57,448 bases of DNA from CAYSBK01 sp964429265 (GCA_964429265.1 CAYSBK010000001.1:1-57448), one strand, 5' to 3'. Counted from the stretch's first letter, positions 41,655 through 50,903 are shown. Notes: generated from the sequence alone by a model not told the origin. A program made the numbers and translations.

Positions 41655-41699
41655 ATCCTATAACTTACGATATTGCGCTGCACAGGTCAAGTGACTAAA

Positions 41700-41866
41700 T
41701 CTGAAATTCCGCCATCTTGTGGAAACGGGCAGCTTTGTTGCCGGCGTTAGCACCGCAGGCCGAGGAGGGACCCTATCTGCCGGGAATGCACGCTCCACGG
41801 CAGGTTCGGCCGGGTACCGATGTCGAATGAGCGGATTCAAAATTTAGCAAAAAAACAGAAAAATCG
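41700..41866. other. Intergenic stretch with a nested inverted repeat
   Basis: Between the porin promoter region and the RRM promoter. GCCGA (41759-41763) with TCGGC (41806-41810) encloses CTGCCG (41777-41782) with CGGCAG (41798-41803). No reading frame or known element is evident. Confidence 0.4.
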
Positions 41867-41895
41867 TTGCCGGCTGGCGTACCGTGGTGTATAAT
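41867..41895 (+). promoter_or_regulatory. Sigma70-like promoter of the RRM gene
   Basis: TTGCCG (41867-41872), a 17-base spacer and a perfect TATAAT (41890-41895). The predicted start is about 41902, about 340 bases before the RRM start codon. Confidence 0.65.
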
Positions 41896-41901
41896 TCGGC
41901 C

Positions 41902-42243
41902 GTGAACTGAATATTGGAATGGCCGGGAGATGAAGCGTTAAGCTGTTTTGGATCGACCTCGGATACTTGTGGCCCCTCGATTAATCCGCCTTCATTTCTC
42001 CTCCGCTGTAAAGGGTATCTCAGAAGCGCCCGTGTGCACGACAACAGTACGCTCATTGCCGGTCTCGGCAGCCTTAATCAATTGCGTCACCAATCGGGGG
42101 GCTGTGCAGGTCTGTTCGAGTGATGCGCGGGCGGTCGGAGGCTCCCTGTTAGCCGGCCTGTTGGGTCGATGTGTGTACACCACCGGAATCGGAAGACGGA
42201 CGGTGTTTCCTGGACGACGTTTGTGGACTGGAAAGGAAAGGCA
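41902..42243 (+). other. Long structured 5' leader of the RRM gene
   Basis: A ~342-base leader. Near its start, GGGAGATGAAGCG (41925-41937) pairs with CGCCTTCATTTCTCC (41987-42001), and inside it GGATCGA (41950-41956) pairs with TCGATTAATCC (41977-41987) with bulges. The leader ends in a purine-rich ribosome-binding site. Short open frames within it have no support. RNA-binding protein genes of this type are often controlled by long leaders in cold or stress. Confidence 0.45.
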
Positions 42244-42552
42244 ATGAACATCTATGTTGGTAATCTCTCGTACGACGTGACCGACGAGGATTTGCGAGAG
42301 AGCTTCGGGGCATTCGGCCAGGTGGAGTCGGCTACGGTGATCAAGGACAAGTTCACCGGCGAATCCAGAGGCTTCGGTTTTGTCGAGATGCCTTCGAGGA
42401 CCGAGGCACAATCTGCGATCGAGGGTCTCGACGGGAAGGATTTGAAAGGTCGAACCGTGCGCGTCAACGAGGCTCGCCCGAGGGCCGAGGGCCATCGTCG
42501 CGGCCGAGGTGGCGGGTTCGACAGAAGTTCCGGCGGCCGCAAAAGATATTGA
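42244..42552 (+). CDS. RRM-domain RNA-binding protein with a Gly/Arg-rich tail
   Basis: A 102-residue protein consisting of one RNA-recognition motif. RNP2 is IYVGNLSY (residues 2-9) and RNP1 is RGFGFVEM (about 41-48). The C-terminal 25 residues are rich in Gly, Arg and Ser (RRGRGGGFDRSSGG). It matches the cyanobacterial/bacterial cold-inducible Rbp type that binds single-stranded RNA. The start has AAAGGAAAGG just upstream. It stands alone behind its own promoter and a long leader, with the next gene 185 bases downstream. Confidence 0.94.
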   Translation: MNIYVGNLSYDVTDEDLRESFGAFGQVESATVIKDKFTGESRGFGFVEMPSRTEAQSAIEGLDGKDLKGRTVRVNEARPRAEGHRRGRGGGFDRSSGGRKRY

Positions 42553-42737
42553 CAAACCATAATCACTTCCGCGACTCCGTCCGGCGTCCAGGCGCCGGGC
42601 ACGCACGCTGATTACTTGCCGGCTTGGTCGTTGACAACCCCTGCCTGCGATTGGTACAAGGTCCCAGCGAGCCGATGCTCGTAGTGCGGGCTCGGCCAGG
42701 CAGAGAAAAGGTCCCCGTCTTGTTGAAGGAGCCGAGG

Positions 42738-44825
42738 ATGAACAACGCGATGAAACCGCGGCGTTGTTTGGCGGTAATGATCCTTTGCCTGACCGGCGTG
42801 GCTATCGGCGAGCTGGTGGATGACTTCGGTTCCGCTCAGAGCGGAACCTGGGCGCCGGCGCGGTGGTGGGACGACTACGCCCGCAGGGGCAGGCTGGTTG
42901 TGCCGGGCGGCAAGGCACCGAAACTCGACGTCGCCTTTTCAAGGTCGCGTCGCAAAGAGGAAATCACTGCCGCCGGTGGCTTCGTGGTGGATGTGGATGT
43001 CGTCGATATCAAAGGCTCGGCCGCGGCCATATGCATAGGTTCCAGCGACTTCGAGAAGCGAGGCATCGCCGTTGTCGTGTACGCGGACGATGCCCCGAAA
43101 AAGGACAAGCTGTATATTAACGGGCGTTCCTTTGATATCGAGGGCAGGTTCCAGGTCGGTCAGACTGTTCGAATAGAGATTGATACCAGCTCATTCGAAG
43201 GTGACGCGCAGAACAGCGTCAGCGTTTACTTCGACGGCAACCAGGTGGTTGACGGGCTGAGGTTCCGCTGGGAAAAATCCCCGCTGGGTTTCTTTCTCGG
43301 TGCAATAGGCGGCCAGGCGACCTTCGATAACCTCAGAATCGACGTAGCCAGGCCCACCATCGAGTTCGCCGGGTCCGGCTCGGTGGGCAGCGAACAGGAT
43401 GGGCAGGTGGCTGTCGACGTGGTCCTGCGGCACGGCCGGCCCGATTGCAGCTATTCGGTAAACCTGGCTGTGGCCGGTGGGACTGCCCAGAAGGGTGTCG
43501 ATTATACCGTCTCAACAGGCAGGCTCACCTTCGCCCCCGGCCAGACAAGGCGAACCGTGGTTATCCGCATCAGCGAAGACAGCTTGGCGGAATATGACGA
43601 AACTGTGCGATTGGCGCTTTCGGACCCGCAGGGCCGGGACGTTCGCCTCGGCGCCAAGACGACATATTCGCACACGATTGTCGGTGACCGGCCCACCGTG
43701 CAATTCCAGCAGCGGCGCCTGGTCGTGCCGGAACAAAACGGCAGCGTCGAGGTCAACGTTGCTCTTTCGCATTCCTGCAGCGAGCAGGTCTGTGTCGGCT
43801 ATGACGTTGTCGGCGGTACCGCCGTTCGCAACCAGGACTTTCGGGCCGCAGCGGGCACACTGGTGTTCGAGCCGGGCCAGACCTCAAAGAGTATAAAGAT
43901 AAACCTGCTCGACGATTCGGCAGGGGAAAACTCTATCAACGAAACCGTGCGGGTGAAACTGGCGGCGACGAAGAACTGCGCCACGGGTGAAACTCGCGAG
44001 CTGGTTCTGGAGATAATAGACGACGAACGACATATCGACTGGGAGGGCTGCATCTGGCTGCCCTGTTCGTTCAGCAAACACACGATACACAAGGGCAGAC
44101 GGCTGCTGAGCATTAACGAGCGCGGCCAGCTTGAATGGGTTCCATTGTATGGCGACCTTTTGCTGGTGCGACTGCCGCGAATGTCCGTCAAGAATAAGGG
44201 CGAGAAGGCGAGCTTCGGCTGGCTCTACAAAGGCCAGGGCAACGCCACAGGTTCCTACGTGGAAAACATCTGCGAGCGTTACGGCTCGGGTGACTTGCGG
44301 ATGGCCGTGCTGGACCTGGCGGGCAAAGCAATTTCGCTTGACGATATCCACGGCCGGAATGACGAAGTGTTCTGCGGCTGCAGGGGCTACCAGGCCCGAC
44401 TCTCTCCTCACGTTCCACAAACCGAACGCGCTGACAAGTGGGCCAAGCGCGTGGACCCCTTCGGCGACAATTGCAGTTCGCCGGTGGACTGGGGCGGCTG
44501 CTGGGCGTATCCCAAGTACTTCAACGGCCACGGTGTACCGGTTGGGCAATTCTCGCCCCTGATATTCACCGTCGAGCGTGCCGCCGAGAAGGTGGTCAGA
44601 TTTTCAGTGGAACTCAACGGCGTAACACACACCTACATCGACGATATGAGCGACGCGGCAATCTCATCCGAGGCGATGGAAAGCCTGTACGGCGAAGGCA
44701 GTCGCAACGTCCGCGAAAAGCTCGACACCCAGCCCGAAAACATCGACCTGCTTGCGATCTATTTTGCCAACCAGAGACCGTTCGAGCTGATTACATTCGC
44801 ACCACTGAGTCCAACCGGCAGGTGA
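42738..44825 (+). CDS. Secreted protein with Calx-beta domains
   Basis: A 695-residue exported protein. ATG at 42738 has AAGGAG six bases upstream and gives a signal peptide (KPRRCLAVMILCLTGVAIG). Residues about 25-205 look like a jelly-roll or concanavalin-type domain (VDIKGSAAAICIGSSDF; FFLGAIGGQATFDNLRID). Two Calx-beta repeats follow (about 210-330 and 335-440), with AQKGVDYTVSTGRLTFAPGQ and VRNQDFRAAAGTLVFEPGQT. The rest (about 445-695) is a Cys-containing region I do not recognise (CGCRGYQARLSPHVP; NCSSPVDWGGCW). Calx-beta domains bind calcium in adhesins and surface proteins. Likely periplasmic or cell-surface. Confidence 0.83.
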   Translation: MNNAMKPRRCLAVMILCLTGVAIGELVDDFGSAQSGTWAPARWWDDYARRGRLVVPGGKAPKLDVAFSRSRRKEEITAAGGFVVDVDVVDIKGSAAAICIGSSDFEKRGIAVVVYADDAPKKDKLYINGRSFDIEGRFQVGQTVRIEIDTSSFEGDAQNSVSVYFDGNQVVDGLRFRWEKSPLGFFLGAIGGQATFDNLRIDVARPTIEFAGSGSVGSEQDGQVAVDVVLRHGRPDCSYSVNLAVAGGTAQKGVDYTVSTGRLTFAPGQTRRTVVIRISEDSLAEYDETVRLALSDPQGRDVRLGAKTTYSHTIVGDRPTVQFQQRRLVVPEQNGSVEVNVALSHSCSEQVCVGYDVVGGTAVRNQDFRAAAGTLVFEPGQTSKSIKINLLDDSAGENSINETVRVKLAATKNCATGETRELVLEIIDDERHIDWEGCIWLPCSFSKHTIHKGRRLLSINERGQLEWVPLYGDLLLVRLPRMSVKNKGEKASFGWLYKGQGNATGSYVENICERYGSGDLRMAVLDLAGKAISLDDIHGRNDEVFCGCRGYQARLSPHVPQTERADKWAKRVDPFGDNCSSPVDWGGCWAYPKYFNGHGVPVGQFSPLIFTVERAAEKVVRFSVELNGVTHTYIDDMSDAAISSEAMESLYGEGSRNVREKLDTQPENIDLLAIYFANQRPFELITFAPLSPTGR

Positions 44826-44873
44826 CGGACCCACTGCGGGGTCCCGCCGGGGTTAGCGGTGCGCGCAAAAAAA

Positions 44874-44946
<73 letters not shown>

Positions 44947-44956
44947 GTCAGGGCTG

Positions 44957-44985
44957 ATATTAGCAGAACCGGTCGTAGCACGCAA
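44957..44985 (-). promoter_or_regulatory. Candidate promoter of tRNA-Ala
   Basis: On the minus strand TTGCGT (44985-44980), a 17-base spacer and TAATAT (44962-44957). The predicted start is about 44950, four bases before the mature tRNA. Confidence 0.5.
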
Positions 44986-45017
44986 GCAAAATCCTCCGTC
45001 CGGCCCGGTCACGGCAT

Positions 45018-45045
45018 TTGTGCTTCCGGGTGCCTCAGGTATAAT
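45018..45045 (+). promoter_or_regulatory. Sigma70-like promoter of the hyp operon
   Basis: TTGTGC (45018-45023), a 16-base spacer and a perfect TATAAT (45040-45045). The predicted start, about 45052, leaves a leader of about 45 bases before hypF. Confidence 0.6.
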
Positions 45046-45096
45046 CATATTTTGGGTTGACCGGATGCGTATCGACACTATTTCAACTTAACGGTC

Positions 45097-47433
45097 TTGG
45101 TGGAAAGACAGAGAATACTCGTAACCGGCCGCGTGCAGGGGGTAGGATTCCGTCCCGCGGTATACCGACTGGCCAATCAATTAGGATTGTCGGGTTTCGT
45201 CCTGAACGATACCAGAGGCGTGACCATCGAGCTTCAGGGCCCGGAGGAAAAAATAGCGGAGTTCGTCGATCGCCTCAGCGACCACGACAAGCCGCCTCTT
45301 GCCGAAATACGCAGTCTGGCCGCGACGCCGGTGAAGCCGGTGAAGGCCGAACAGGGCTTCCGAATCGTCGAAAGCGACGCGGTGGGAACGGCCCTGGCCG
45401 AGGTCTCGGCGGATATGGCGGTCTGCGGGGATTGCCTGCGGGAAATGAACGACCCGGCGGATTTTCGCTACCGTTACCCGTTTATCAATTGCACCAACTG
45501 CGGGCCGCGATACTCAATAGTCAAAACGATTCCCTACGACCGCCCCAACACCACAATGTCGGTGTTCCGGATGTGCGAGAAATGCTCGCGGCAGTACCAC
45601 GACGCCGCCGACCGTCGTTTTCACGCACAGCCGGTAGCCTGCGGTGCGTGCGGGCCGCGCATCTGGCTGGCCGACCGAACCGGCCGGGTGATTGAAACCG
45701 ACAGCGACCGTGCCATCGCGGAAACAGCCCGCCTGCTTCTGGCCGGCAGAATCGCTGCGATAAAAGGCATCGGAGGTTTTCATCTCGCTGTCAACGCCCT
45801 TGACGACGAGGCGGTCAGAACGCTTCGAAAGCGCAAACGCCGCGACCACAAGCCTTTTGCGATGATGGCCGCTTCGCTGGAGGAAATTGCAAAGCACGCG
45901 GTCGTCAGTGAACTCGCCACTGGGGTGCTGCGAAGCCCGCAAAGTCCCATTGTTCTGCTGCCGAGGCGAGCAGACTCGCCGATAGCACCGTCGGTTGCGC
46001 GGGGCGTCGATACGTTCGGCTTTATGTTGTGCTATGCGCCGCTGCACCGGCTGCTTTTCGCCGAGGGCATCGACGTACTGGTGATGACCAGCGGCAACAT
46101 CTCGGATGAGCCTTTGATATGCGACAACGACGAAGCCCTTTCGCGCCTGGGTGCGGTAGCCGACGTCTTCCTGATGCACGACAGACAGATTTACCGCCGG
46201 GTGGACGACTCGATAGTTCATTTCATTGCCGGCCGGGCCGTGCTGCTTCGACGGGCGAGAGGATATGTGCCCGCTCCGATTCCCATTGAGCATCGGTGCT
46301 GCGAAGATATCTTCGCGGCGGGCGCAGATATGAAGAACACCTTCTGTCTTGTAAAGCAAAACCAGGTCATCTGCAGCGAGCACATCGGCGAGTTGTCCGA
46401 CGCGGCGGTCTATCATCACTACGTCAAGTCCGTCGAACACCTCCAATCGCTGTTCGAAGTGGCCCCAACGGTCGGTGTCTGCGACCTGCATCCGGGCTAC
46501 TTTTCGAGGCAATATGCGCTTTCAAAAACAACCCACGAACTGATCGAGGTTCAACATCACTGGGCGCACATCGCATCAGTGCTGGCGGAACACGGCATGC
46601 AAGGCCCGGTGATCGGGCTTTCATGCGATGGAACAGGCTACGGCACCGACGGGGCGATATGGGGCTGCGAATGCCTGGCCGCCGGATTGGATGGTTTCGA
46701 ACGCCTCGGGCATCTGGCTTATTACCCCTTGGCAGGCGGCGACAGGGCAAGCAAAGAAGCAATTCGTCCCGTGCTGGGACTGCTGCGGTACGCGTTCGCC
46801 GACGATTTCTCGCTGGAGCGATTCGCCTGGCTGCTGGACCGCGTCGAGCCGGACCGACGCAAGCAGCGACTAATAGCGCAACAGCTCGAAAGGCAGGTCA
46901 ATACCGTGCAAAGCTCGAGTCTCGGCCGGGTTTTCGACGCGGTCGCCGCGATGGTCGGCCTGGGCAGCTACAACCATTTCGAGGCCGAGTTGCCGATGGC
47001 CCTGGAGGCGGAGGCTGCACGTGCTGTCGAAGACACCTATGATTTTGAGCTTATGGGCGGTCACGGTGAACCGGTTCTGCTGCATCTGCGTAAGATGATA
47101 GAGGCAGTGGTTGCCGATTTGCGGCAGGAAACAAGCCCCTCGGTCATCTCGGCTAAGTTCCATAACTGCCTTGCTGCAGCCCTGGCGGCGATGTGTGTCA
47201 GGGCCCGTAAAAGAACCGGCCTCGGGGCGGTCGCCCTGAGTGGGGGTGTTTTTTGTAACCGTTATCTGATGAATCGTCTCGTTAACCTCTTGAGGGAAAG
47301 CGGGTTCACAGTATTATTTAACAAACTCGTGCCGTCAAACGACGGCGGCATAGCTCTGGGTCAGGCGGCTATCGCTGCCTGGCGTCAATCGAAGCAAAAC
47401 GCGCGGCGCCGCGGGCAGGTGGCGCCCTGTTAG
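45097..47433 (+). CDS. hypF: Hydrogenase maturation carbamoyltransferase HypF
   Basis: A 778-residue HypF with all domains. Acylphosphatase: TGRVQGVGFRPAVYRLA (about 10-26). Two zinc-finger pairs: CGDCLREMNDP and CTNCGPRYS (about 110-150), CEKCSRQYHDA and CGACGPRIW. YrdC-like: IAAIKGIGGFHLAVNA. Kae1-like: VQHHWAHIASVLAEHG and GLSCDGTGYGTDGAIWG. It makes thiocarboxamide on HypE from carbamoyl phosphate, the source of the hydrogenase cyanide ligands. The start is TTG 45097 or GTG 45100; neither has a strong ribosome-binding site. First of hypFCDEAB. Confidence 0.96.
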   Translation: MVERQRILVTGRVQGVGFRPAVYRLANQLGLSGFVLNDTRGVTIELQGPEEKIAEFVDRLSDHDKPPLAEIRSLAATPVKPVKAEQGFRIVESDAVGTALAEVSADMAVCGDCLREMNDPADFRYRYPFINCTNCGPRYSIVKTIPYDRPNTTMSVFRMCEKCSRQYHDAADRRFHAQPVACGACGPRIWLADRTGRVIETDSDRAIAETARLLLAGRIAAIKGIGGFHLAVNALDDEAVRTLRKRKRRDHKPFAMMAASLEEIAKHAVVSELATGVLRSPQSPIVLLPRRADSPIAPSVARGVDTFGFMLCYAPLHRLLFAEGIDVLVMTSGNISDEPLICDNDEALSRLGAVADVFLMHDRQIYRRVDDSIVHFIAGRAVLLRRARGYVPAPIPIEHRCCEDIFAAGADMKNTFCLVKQNQVICSEHIGELSDAAVYHHYVKSVEHLQSLFEVAPTVGVCDLHPGYFSRQYALSKTTHELIEVQHHWAHIASVLAEHGMQGPVIGLSCDGTGYGTDGAIWGCECLAAGLDGFERLGHLAYYPLAGGDRASKEAIRPVLGLLRYAFADDFSLERFAWLLDRVEPDRRKQRLIAQQLERQVNTVQSSSLGRVFDAVAAMVGLGSYNHFEAELPMALEAEAARAVEDTYDFELMGGHGEPVLLHLRKMIEAVVADLRQETSPSVISAKFHNCLAAALAAMCVRARKRTGLGAVALSGGVFCNRYLMNRLVNLLRESGFTVLFNKLVPSNDGGIALGQAAIAAWRQSKQNARRRGQVAPC

Positions 47434-47442
47434 GATTGCTGT

Positions 47443-47679
47443 ATGTGCCTGGCGATTCCTGCAAGGATAGTTGAGCTTGATGGTGACAGGGCGACGGTTG
47501 AGGCGATGGGCAACCGCTGGCGGGCAAAGACTACGCTGCTGCCGGATGCCCGCGTCGGGCACCTTGTTCTTGTACACGCCGGCTTCGCCATATCACTGGT
47601 CGACGAAAAACAAGCCCAGCAGACCTGGCAGCTTCTTGCGCAGATTCAGCAGGCCGGCCAGAAAAACGAAAATGATTGA
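47443..47679 (+). CDS. hypC: Hydrogenase maturation chaperone HypC
   Basis: A 78-residue HypC/HupF protein starting MCLAIPARIVELDGDRATVE; the essential Cys2 is present after Met removal. VGHLVLVHAGFAISLVDEK is the usual second half. It shuttles the Fe(CN)2CO group between HypD and the large subunit. It is 9 bases after hypF and 17 before hypD. Confidence 0.96.
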   Translation: MCLAIPARIVELDGDRATVEAMGNRWRAKTTLLPDARVGHLVLVHAGFAISLVDEKQAQQTWQLLAQIQQAGQKNEND

Positions 47680-47696
47680 GACGGGTTTGAGCGATT

Positions 47697-48779
47697 ATGC
47701 TTGAGAGAATTTACAGGGCGCAGCAGGCAATGGACTCGGCCTGCAGGCATCTCGGCCGGCAAATCAACATCATGGAGGTTTGCGGCACGCACACGGTATC
47801 GATCTTTCGCAACGGGATAAGGGCGACGCTGCCGCAGCAGTTGAAGCTCCTTTCGGGTCCGGGCTGTCCGGTGTGCGTTACGGACCAGGGCTATATCGAC
47901 GACGTCCTGGAACTGGCCGCTCGCGATGATGTCATCATAGCTACTTATGGCGATATGGTTCGCGTACCCGGAGCGGGCGGCTCTCTTGAAACCAGACAAC
48001 CGGCCGCAAATGTCAAGGTGGTTCTCAGCAGCGAGGATGCCCTGCAATTGGCAAGGGATAATCCCGATCGCACGGTGGTCTTCGTGGCGGTCGGATTCGA
48101 GACGACCGCCCCGGCCACGGCAGTGGCGGTCAAAGAAGCGGCAGCCGAGGGTATTGACAATTTCTGCGTCCTCAGCGCACACAAGCTGGTTGTGCCGGCG
48201 ATGCGCGCCCTGGTTTCAGAGAAAAATAATAAGATTGATGCCTTTTTGTGTCCCGGTCACGTCAGCGCGATAATCGGGTATGGCGCGTTCCAGGAGATAG
48301 TCGAACAGTTCGGCCGGCCCTGCGTGGTCGCCGGTTTCGAGCCGATGCAGATTATCGAAGGCCTCGCGGAAATCTGCCGCCAGCTACAGAACCACAAGCC
48401 CGAACTGAAATCCATTTACACCGCCGTGGTCACCCACCACGGCAATACCGCCGCCCAGGATGTTATGGACCAGTGCTTCGAGAAGACCGACGGCTACTGG
48501 CGCGGCCTGGGCAAAATTGACAACAGTGCCCTGCGGTTGAAAAGCACATACAGTGATTTCGACGCAGTCAGAAGATTCAACATCGAACAGCACCACGGCG
48601 AAGAACCACCCGGCTGCCGCTGCGGCGAGGTGTTGTGCGGCCTTATCGAGCCGCCCGATTGCGGACTTTTCGGCGTTCAGTGCAAACCGTCCGAGCCCGT
48701 CGGGCCCTGCATGGTAAGCTCCGAGGGCGCCTGTGCCGCGTGGTTCAAGTACACTGGGAGAAGAAACGGCAACGAATGA
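47697..48779 (+). CDS. hypD: Hydrogenase maturation protein HypD
   Basis: A 360-residue HypD, an Fe-S protein that assembles the Fe(CN)2CO centre. Conserved cysteines are in MEVCGTHTVSIF (about 25-36), SGPGCPVCVT (about 56-65), and the C-terminal 4Fe-4S set including CRCGEVLCG and PCMVSSEGACAAW. Length matches the family. Its last bases overlap the hypE start (ATGA). Confidence 0.97.
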   Translation: MLERIYRAQQAMDSACRHLGRQINIMEVCGTHTVSIFRNGIRATLPQQLKLLSGPGCPVCVTDQGYIDDVLELAARDDVIIATYGDMVRVPGAGGSLETRQPAANVKVVLSSEDALQLARDNPDRTVVFVAVGFETTAPATAVAVKEAAAEGIDNFCVLSAHKLVVPAMRALVSEKNNKIDAFLCPGHVSAIIGYGAFQEIVEQFGRPCVVAGFEPMQIIEGLAEICRQLQNHKPELKSIYTAVVTHHGNTAAQDVMDQCFEKTDGYWRGLGKIDNSALRLKSTYSDFDAVRRFNIEQHHGEEPPGCRCGEVLCGLIEPPDCGLFGVQCKPSEPVGPCMVSSEGACAAWFKYTGRRNGNE

Positions 48780-49798
48780 AGGCAGGTAAGTACGACAGAA
48801 TCTTGCTCGCTCACGGAGGTGGGGGTCAACTAAGTCAACAACTGTTGTACGATTCTATTCTGCCCAGCCTGGGTAATGACATCCTTTCGCAGCTTGCCGA
48901 CTCGGCGATACTGGATTTTGCAGGCCATCCGTTGTGTTTTACCACCGACAGTTACGTGGTTAAGCCCTTGTTCTTCAACGGAGGCGACATCGGCAAACTG
49001 GCGGTCTGCGGTACGATAAATGACCTTGCGGTGGCCGGGGCCAGGCCGATCGCGCTTAGCCTGTCGCTGGTAATCGAGGAAGGTCTCGAGATGGAACTGC
49101 TGCAACGTATCTTGTCCAGCGTAGCAGCCGCCGCGCAGGCCAACGGCGTAAAGGTTGTCGCCGGCGACACAAAAACCGTTGAGGCGGGTGCAGCCGACAG
49201 GATTTTCGTCAATACCGCCGGTCTCGGAGAGAAGCTTGCCGCCGCAGACTTGCGGATGGAAAGAATCAAACCCGGCGACAGGATCATCATCAACGGCACC
49301 ATCGGCGACCACGGTATGACTATCATTTCCCAGCGCGAAGGTATCAAGTTTGAGTCCGACCTGGTCAGTGACTGCGCAGCAGTTGCGCCTTTGACGATGG
49401 AGTTGCTGGAACACGCCGGTGCTGAGATAAAGTTTATGCGAGACCCTACGCGGGGAGGCCTGGCAGCGACTCTGAATGAAATTGCCGCCGGTACCGGTCT
49501 GGGCATCGAGATTCGCGAATCGGCCATACCGGTCAAGCATACCGTCAGGGCCGCAGCGGATATGCTCGGCTTCGATGTTCTGTCGATTGCCAATGAAGGC
49601 AAGTTCGTGGCGGTAGTCTCCGGCGACTCGGCCCAGAAGTGCGTGGAGATTTGCCGGGCTCATCCCCTCGGCAAAGATGCCGGCATAATCGGCGAAGTGA
49701 TCGCCGCCGATGTGCCGACCGTCGAGATGCTCACGGCGATCGGCGGCAGAAGAATGATCCAGATGCCTTATGGCCGTGAACTGCCGAGGATCTGCTGA
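48776..49798 (+). CDS. hypE: Hydrogenase maturation protein HypE
   Basis: A 340-residue HypE of the PurM fold. It opens ILLAHGGGGQLSQQLLYD, with DTKTVEAGAADRIFVNTAG and MRDPTRGGLAATLNEIA as further landmarks. It ends ELPRIC, the conserved C-terminal Cys that HypF carbamoylates and HypE then dehydrates to thiocyanate. The ATG overlaps the hypD stop and its own stop overlaps the hypA ATG by one base. Confidence 0.97.
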   Translation: MKAGKYDRILLAHGGGGQLSQQLLYDSILPSLGNDILSQLADSAILDFAGHPLCFTTDSYVVKPLFFNGGDIGKLAVCGTINDLAVAGARPIALSLSLVIEEGLEMELLQRILSSVAAAAQANGVKVVAGDTKTVEAGAADRIFVNTAGLGEKLAAADLRMERIKPGDRIIINGTIGDHGMTIISQREGIKFESDLVSDCAAVAPLTMELLEHAGAEIKFMRDPTRGGLAATLNEIAAGTGLGIEIRESAIPVKHTVRAAADMLGFDVLSIANEGKFVAVVSGDSAQKCVEICRAHPLGKDAGIIGEVIAADVPTVEMLTAIGGRRMIQMPYGRELPRIC

Positions 49799-50142
49799 TG
49801 CACGAGGCGATGGTGGCGGAAAATCTGCTGGCGACAATAACGAGGGAACTGGCCGACCGCAACGGCAGGGTGCTGTCGGCGAAGATTAGCTGCGGCCGGT
49901 TATACGCCATCAACGACGAGGCGCTTCGCTTTGCCTTTGATGCGCTGGCCAGGGGAACAGCCTGCGAAGGGGCAACGCTGCACATAGAGCACAAACCGCC
50001 GCGGATGCGGTGCACGCGCTGCGGATACCAGTTCGGGCTTGCCTGCGACCAGTGCACCTGTCCACAATGCGGTGCTGAGCGGCTGGAATTGCTGGCCGAC
50101 GCGCCGCTGCTGCTGGAAGAAATAGAACTTGAAACGGAGTAA
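49798..50142 (+). CDS. hypA: Hydrogenase nickel-insertion protein HypA
   Basis: A 114-residue HypA. The nickel-binding N-terminus MHEAMVAENLL has the key His2, and the zinc site is formed by two CxxC pairs, CTRCGYQFGLACDQCTC-like, about 72-93 (CTRC and CPQC). It delivers Ni to the hydrogenase large subunit with HypB. It is slightly longer at the C-terminus than usual, with a Glu/Leu-rich tail. hypB starts 4 bases downstream. Confidence 0.95.
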   Translation: MHEAMVAENLLATITRELADRNGRVLSAKISCGRLYAINDEALRFAFDALARGTACEGATLHIEHKPPRMRCTRCGYQFGLACDQCTCPQCGAERLELLADAPLLLEEIELETE

Positions 50143-50146
50143 CCGG

Positions 50147-50809
50147 ATGAAGGTCAACGTTCGCAAAAAGATTCTGGGTGCCAACGAACAATTCGCCTTT
50201 GAGAACAGCCGCCTGCTGGCCGAGAAAAACGTGCTTTGTATGAACTTGATAAGCTCGCCGGGTTCCGGCAAGACCTCTATTCTCGTGCGAACTATAGACC
50301 GGATGAAAGGCAAATTGCAGCTCGGCGTGATCGAGGGTGACGTCCAGACCGACCTCGACGCCAGGAAAATAGCCGGCACAGGCGCACCGGTGGTTCAGAT
50401 AGAAACCAAGGGCGCCTGTCATCTTTCCGCCGCCCAGGTCAACCATGCACTGCGGAAACTGCCGCTGGACGATCTGGACGTAGTCATCATCGAAAACGTC
50501 GGCAACCTTGTTTGTCCGTCGGCTTTCGAGCTTGGCGAACACAGCAAAGTCGTGGTGCTGTCGGTGGCCGAGGGCGATGATAAGCCGGCCAAGTATCCTG
50601 CCATCTTCGCCAAGTCCAGGGTAGTGCTCGTCAACAAGATCGACCTGCTGACTGCCGGCGGTGTCGATTTTGACATCGACCGCGCAGCGGCCGACGCTCG
50701 CAAGCTTAACAGCAATATCCGGATACTGCCGGTATCAGCCAAAACCGGCGAGGGATTCGAGCAATGGCAAGAGGTCCTGCTTGAGGCGTTCGAAACCCTG
50801 AAGTCATAG
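50147..50809 (+). CDS. hypB: Hydrogenase nickel-incorporation GTPase HypB
   Basis: A 220-residue HypB. GTPase motifs: SSPGSGKTSILV (P-loop, about 36-47), GVIEGDVQTDLDA (Walker B region) and LVNKIDLL (base recognition). The metal-binding Cys-His pair is in KGACHLSAAQVNHAL. The His-rich nickel-storage N-terminus of some HypB is absent. GTP hydrolysis drives nickel transfer from HypA. ATG at 50147 follows CGGAG. Last gene of the hyp operon; no hydrogenase subunit follows. Confidence 0.96.
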   Translation: MKVNVRKKILGANEQFAFENSRLLAEKNVLCMNLISSPGSGKTSILVRTIDRMKGKLQLGVIEGDVQTDLDARKIAGTGAPVVQIETKGACHLSAAQVNHALRKLPLDDLDVVIIENVGNLVCPSAFELGEHSKVVVLSVAEGDDKPAKYPAIFAKSRVVLVNKIDLLTAGGVDFDIDRAAADARKLNSNIRILPVSAKTGEGFEQWQEVLLEAFETLKS

Positions 50810-50903
50810 TGCCCGCCATTCGACCCGGTCCTTTGTGCTTGCTTTAGCCTGCACAAATGTAAGGTTGCGGGCCGATGTGCTTTTTCCGGGCAAGGCCACA
50901 CGC

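Noticed and set aside
48776..49798. Selenophosphate synthetase or thiamine-phosphate kinase as identity of the PurM-fold gene
   Set aside because: The C-terminal PRIC motif and the position inside the hyp operon identify HypE.
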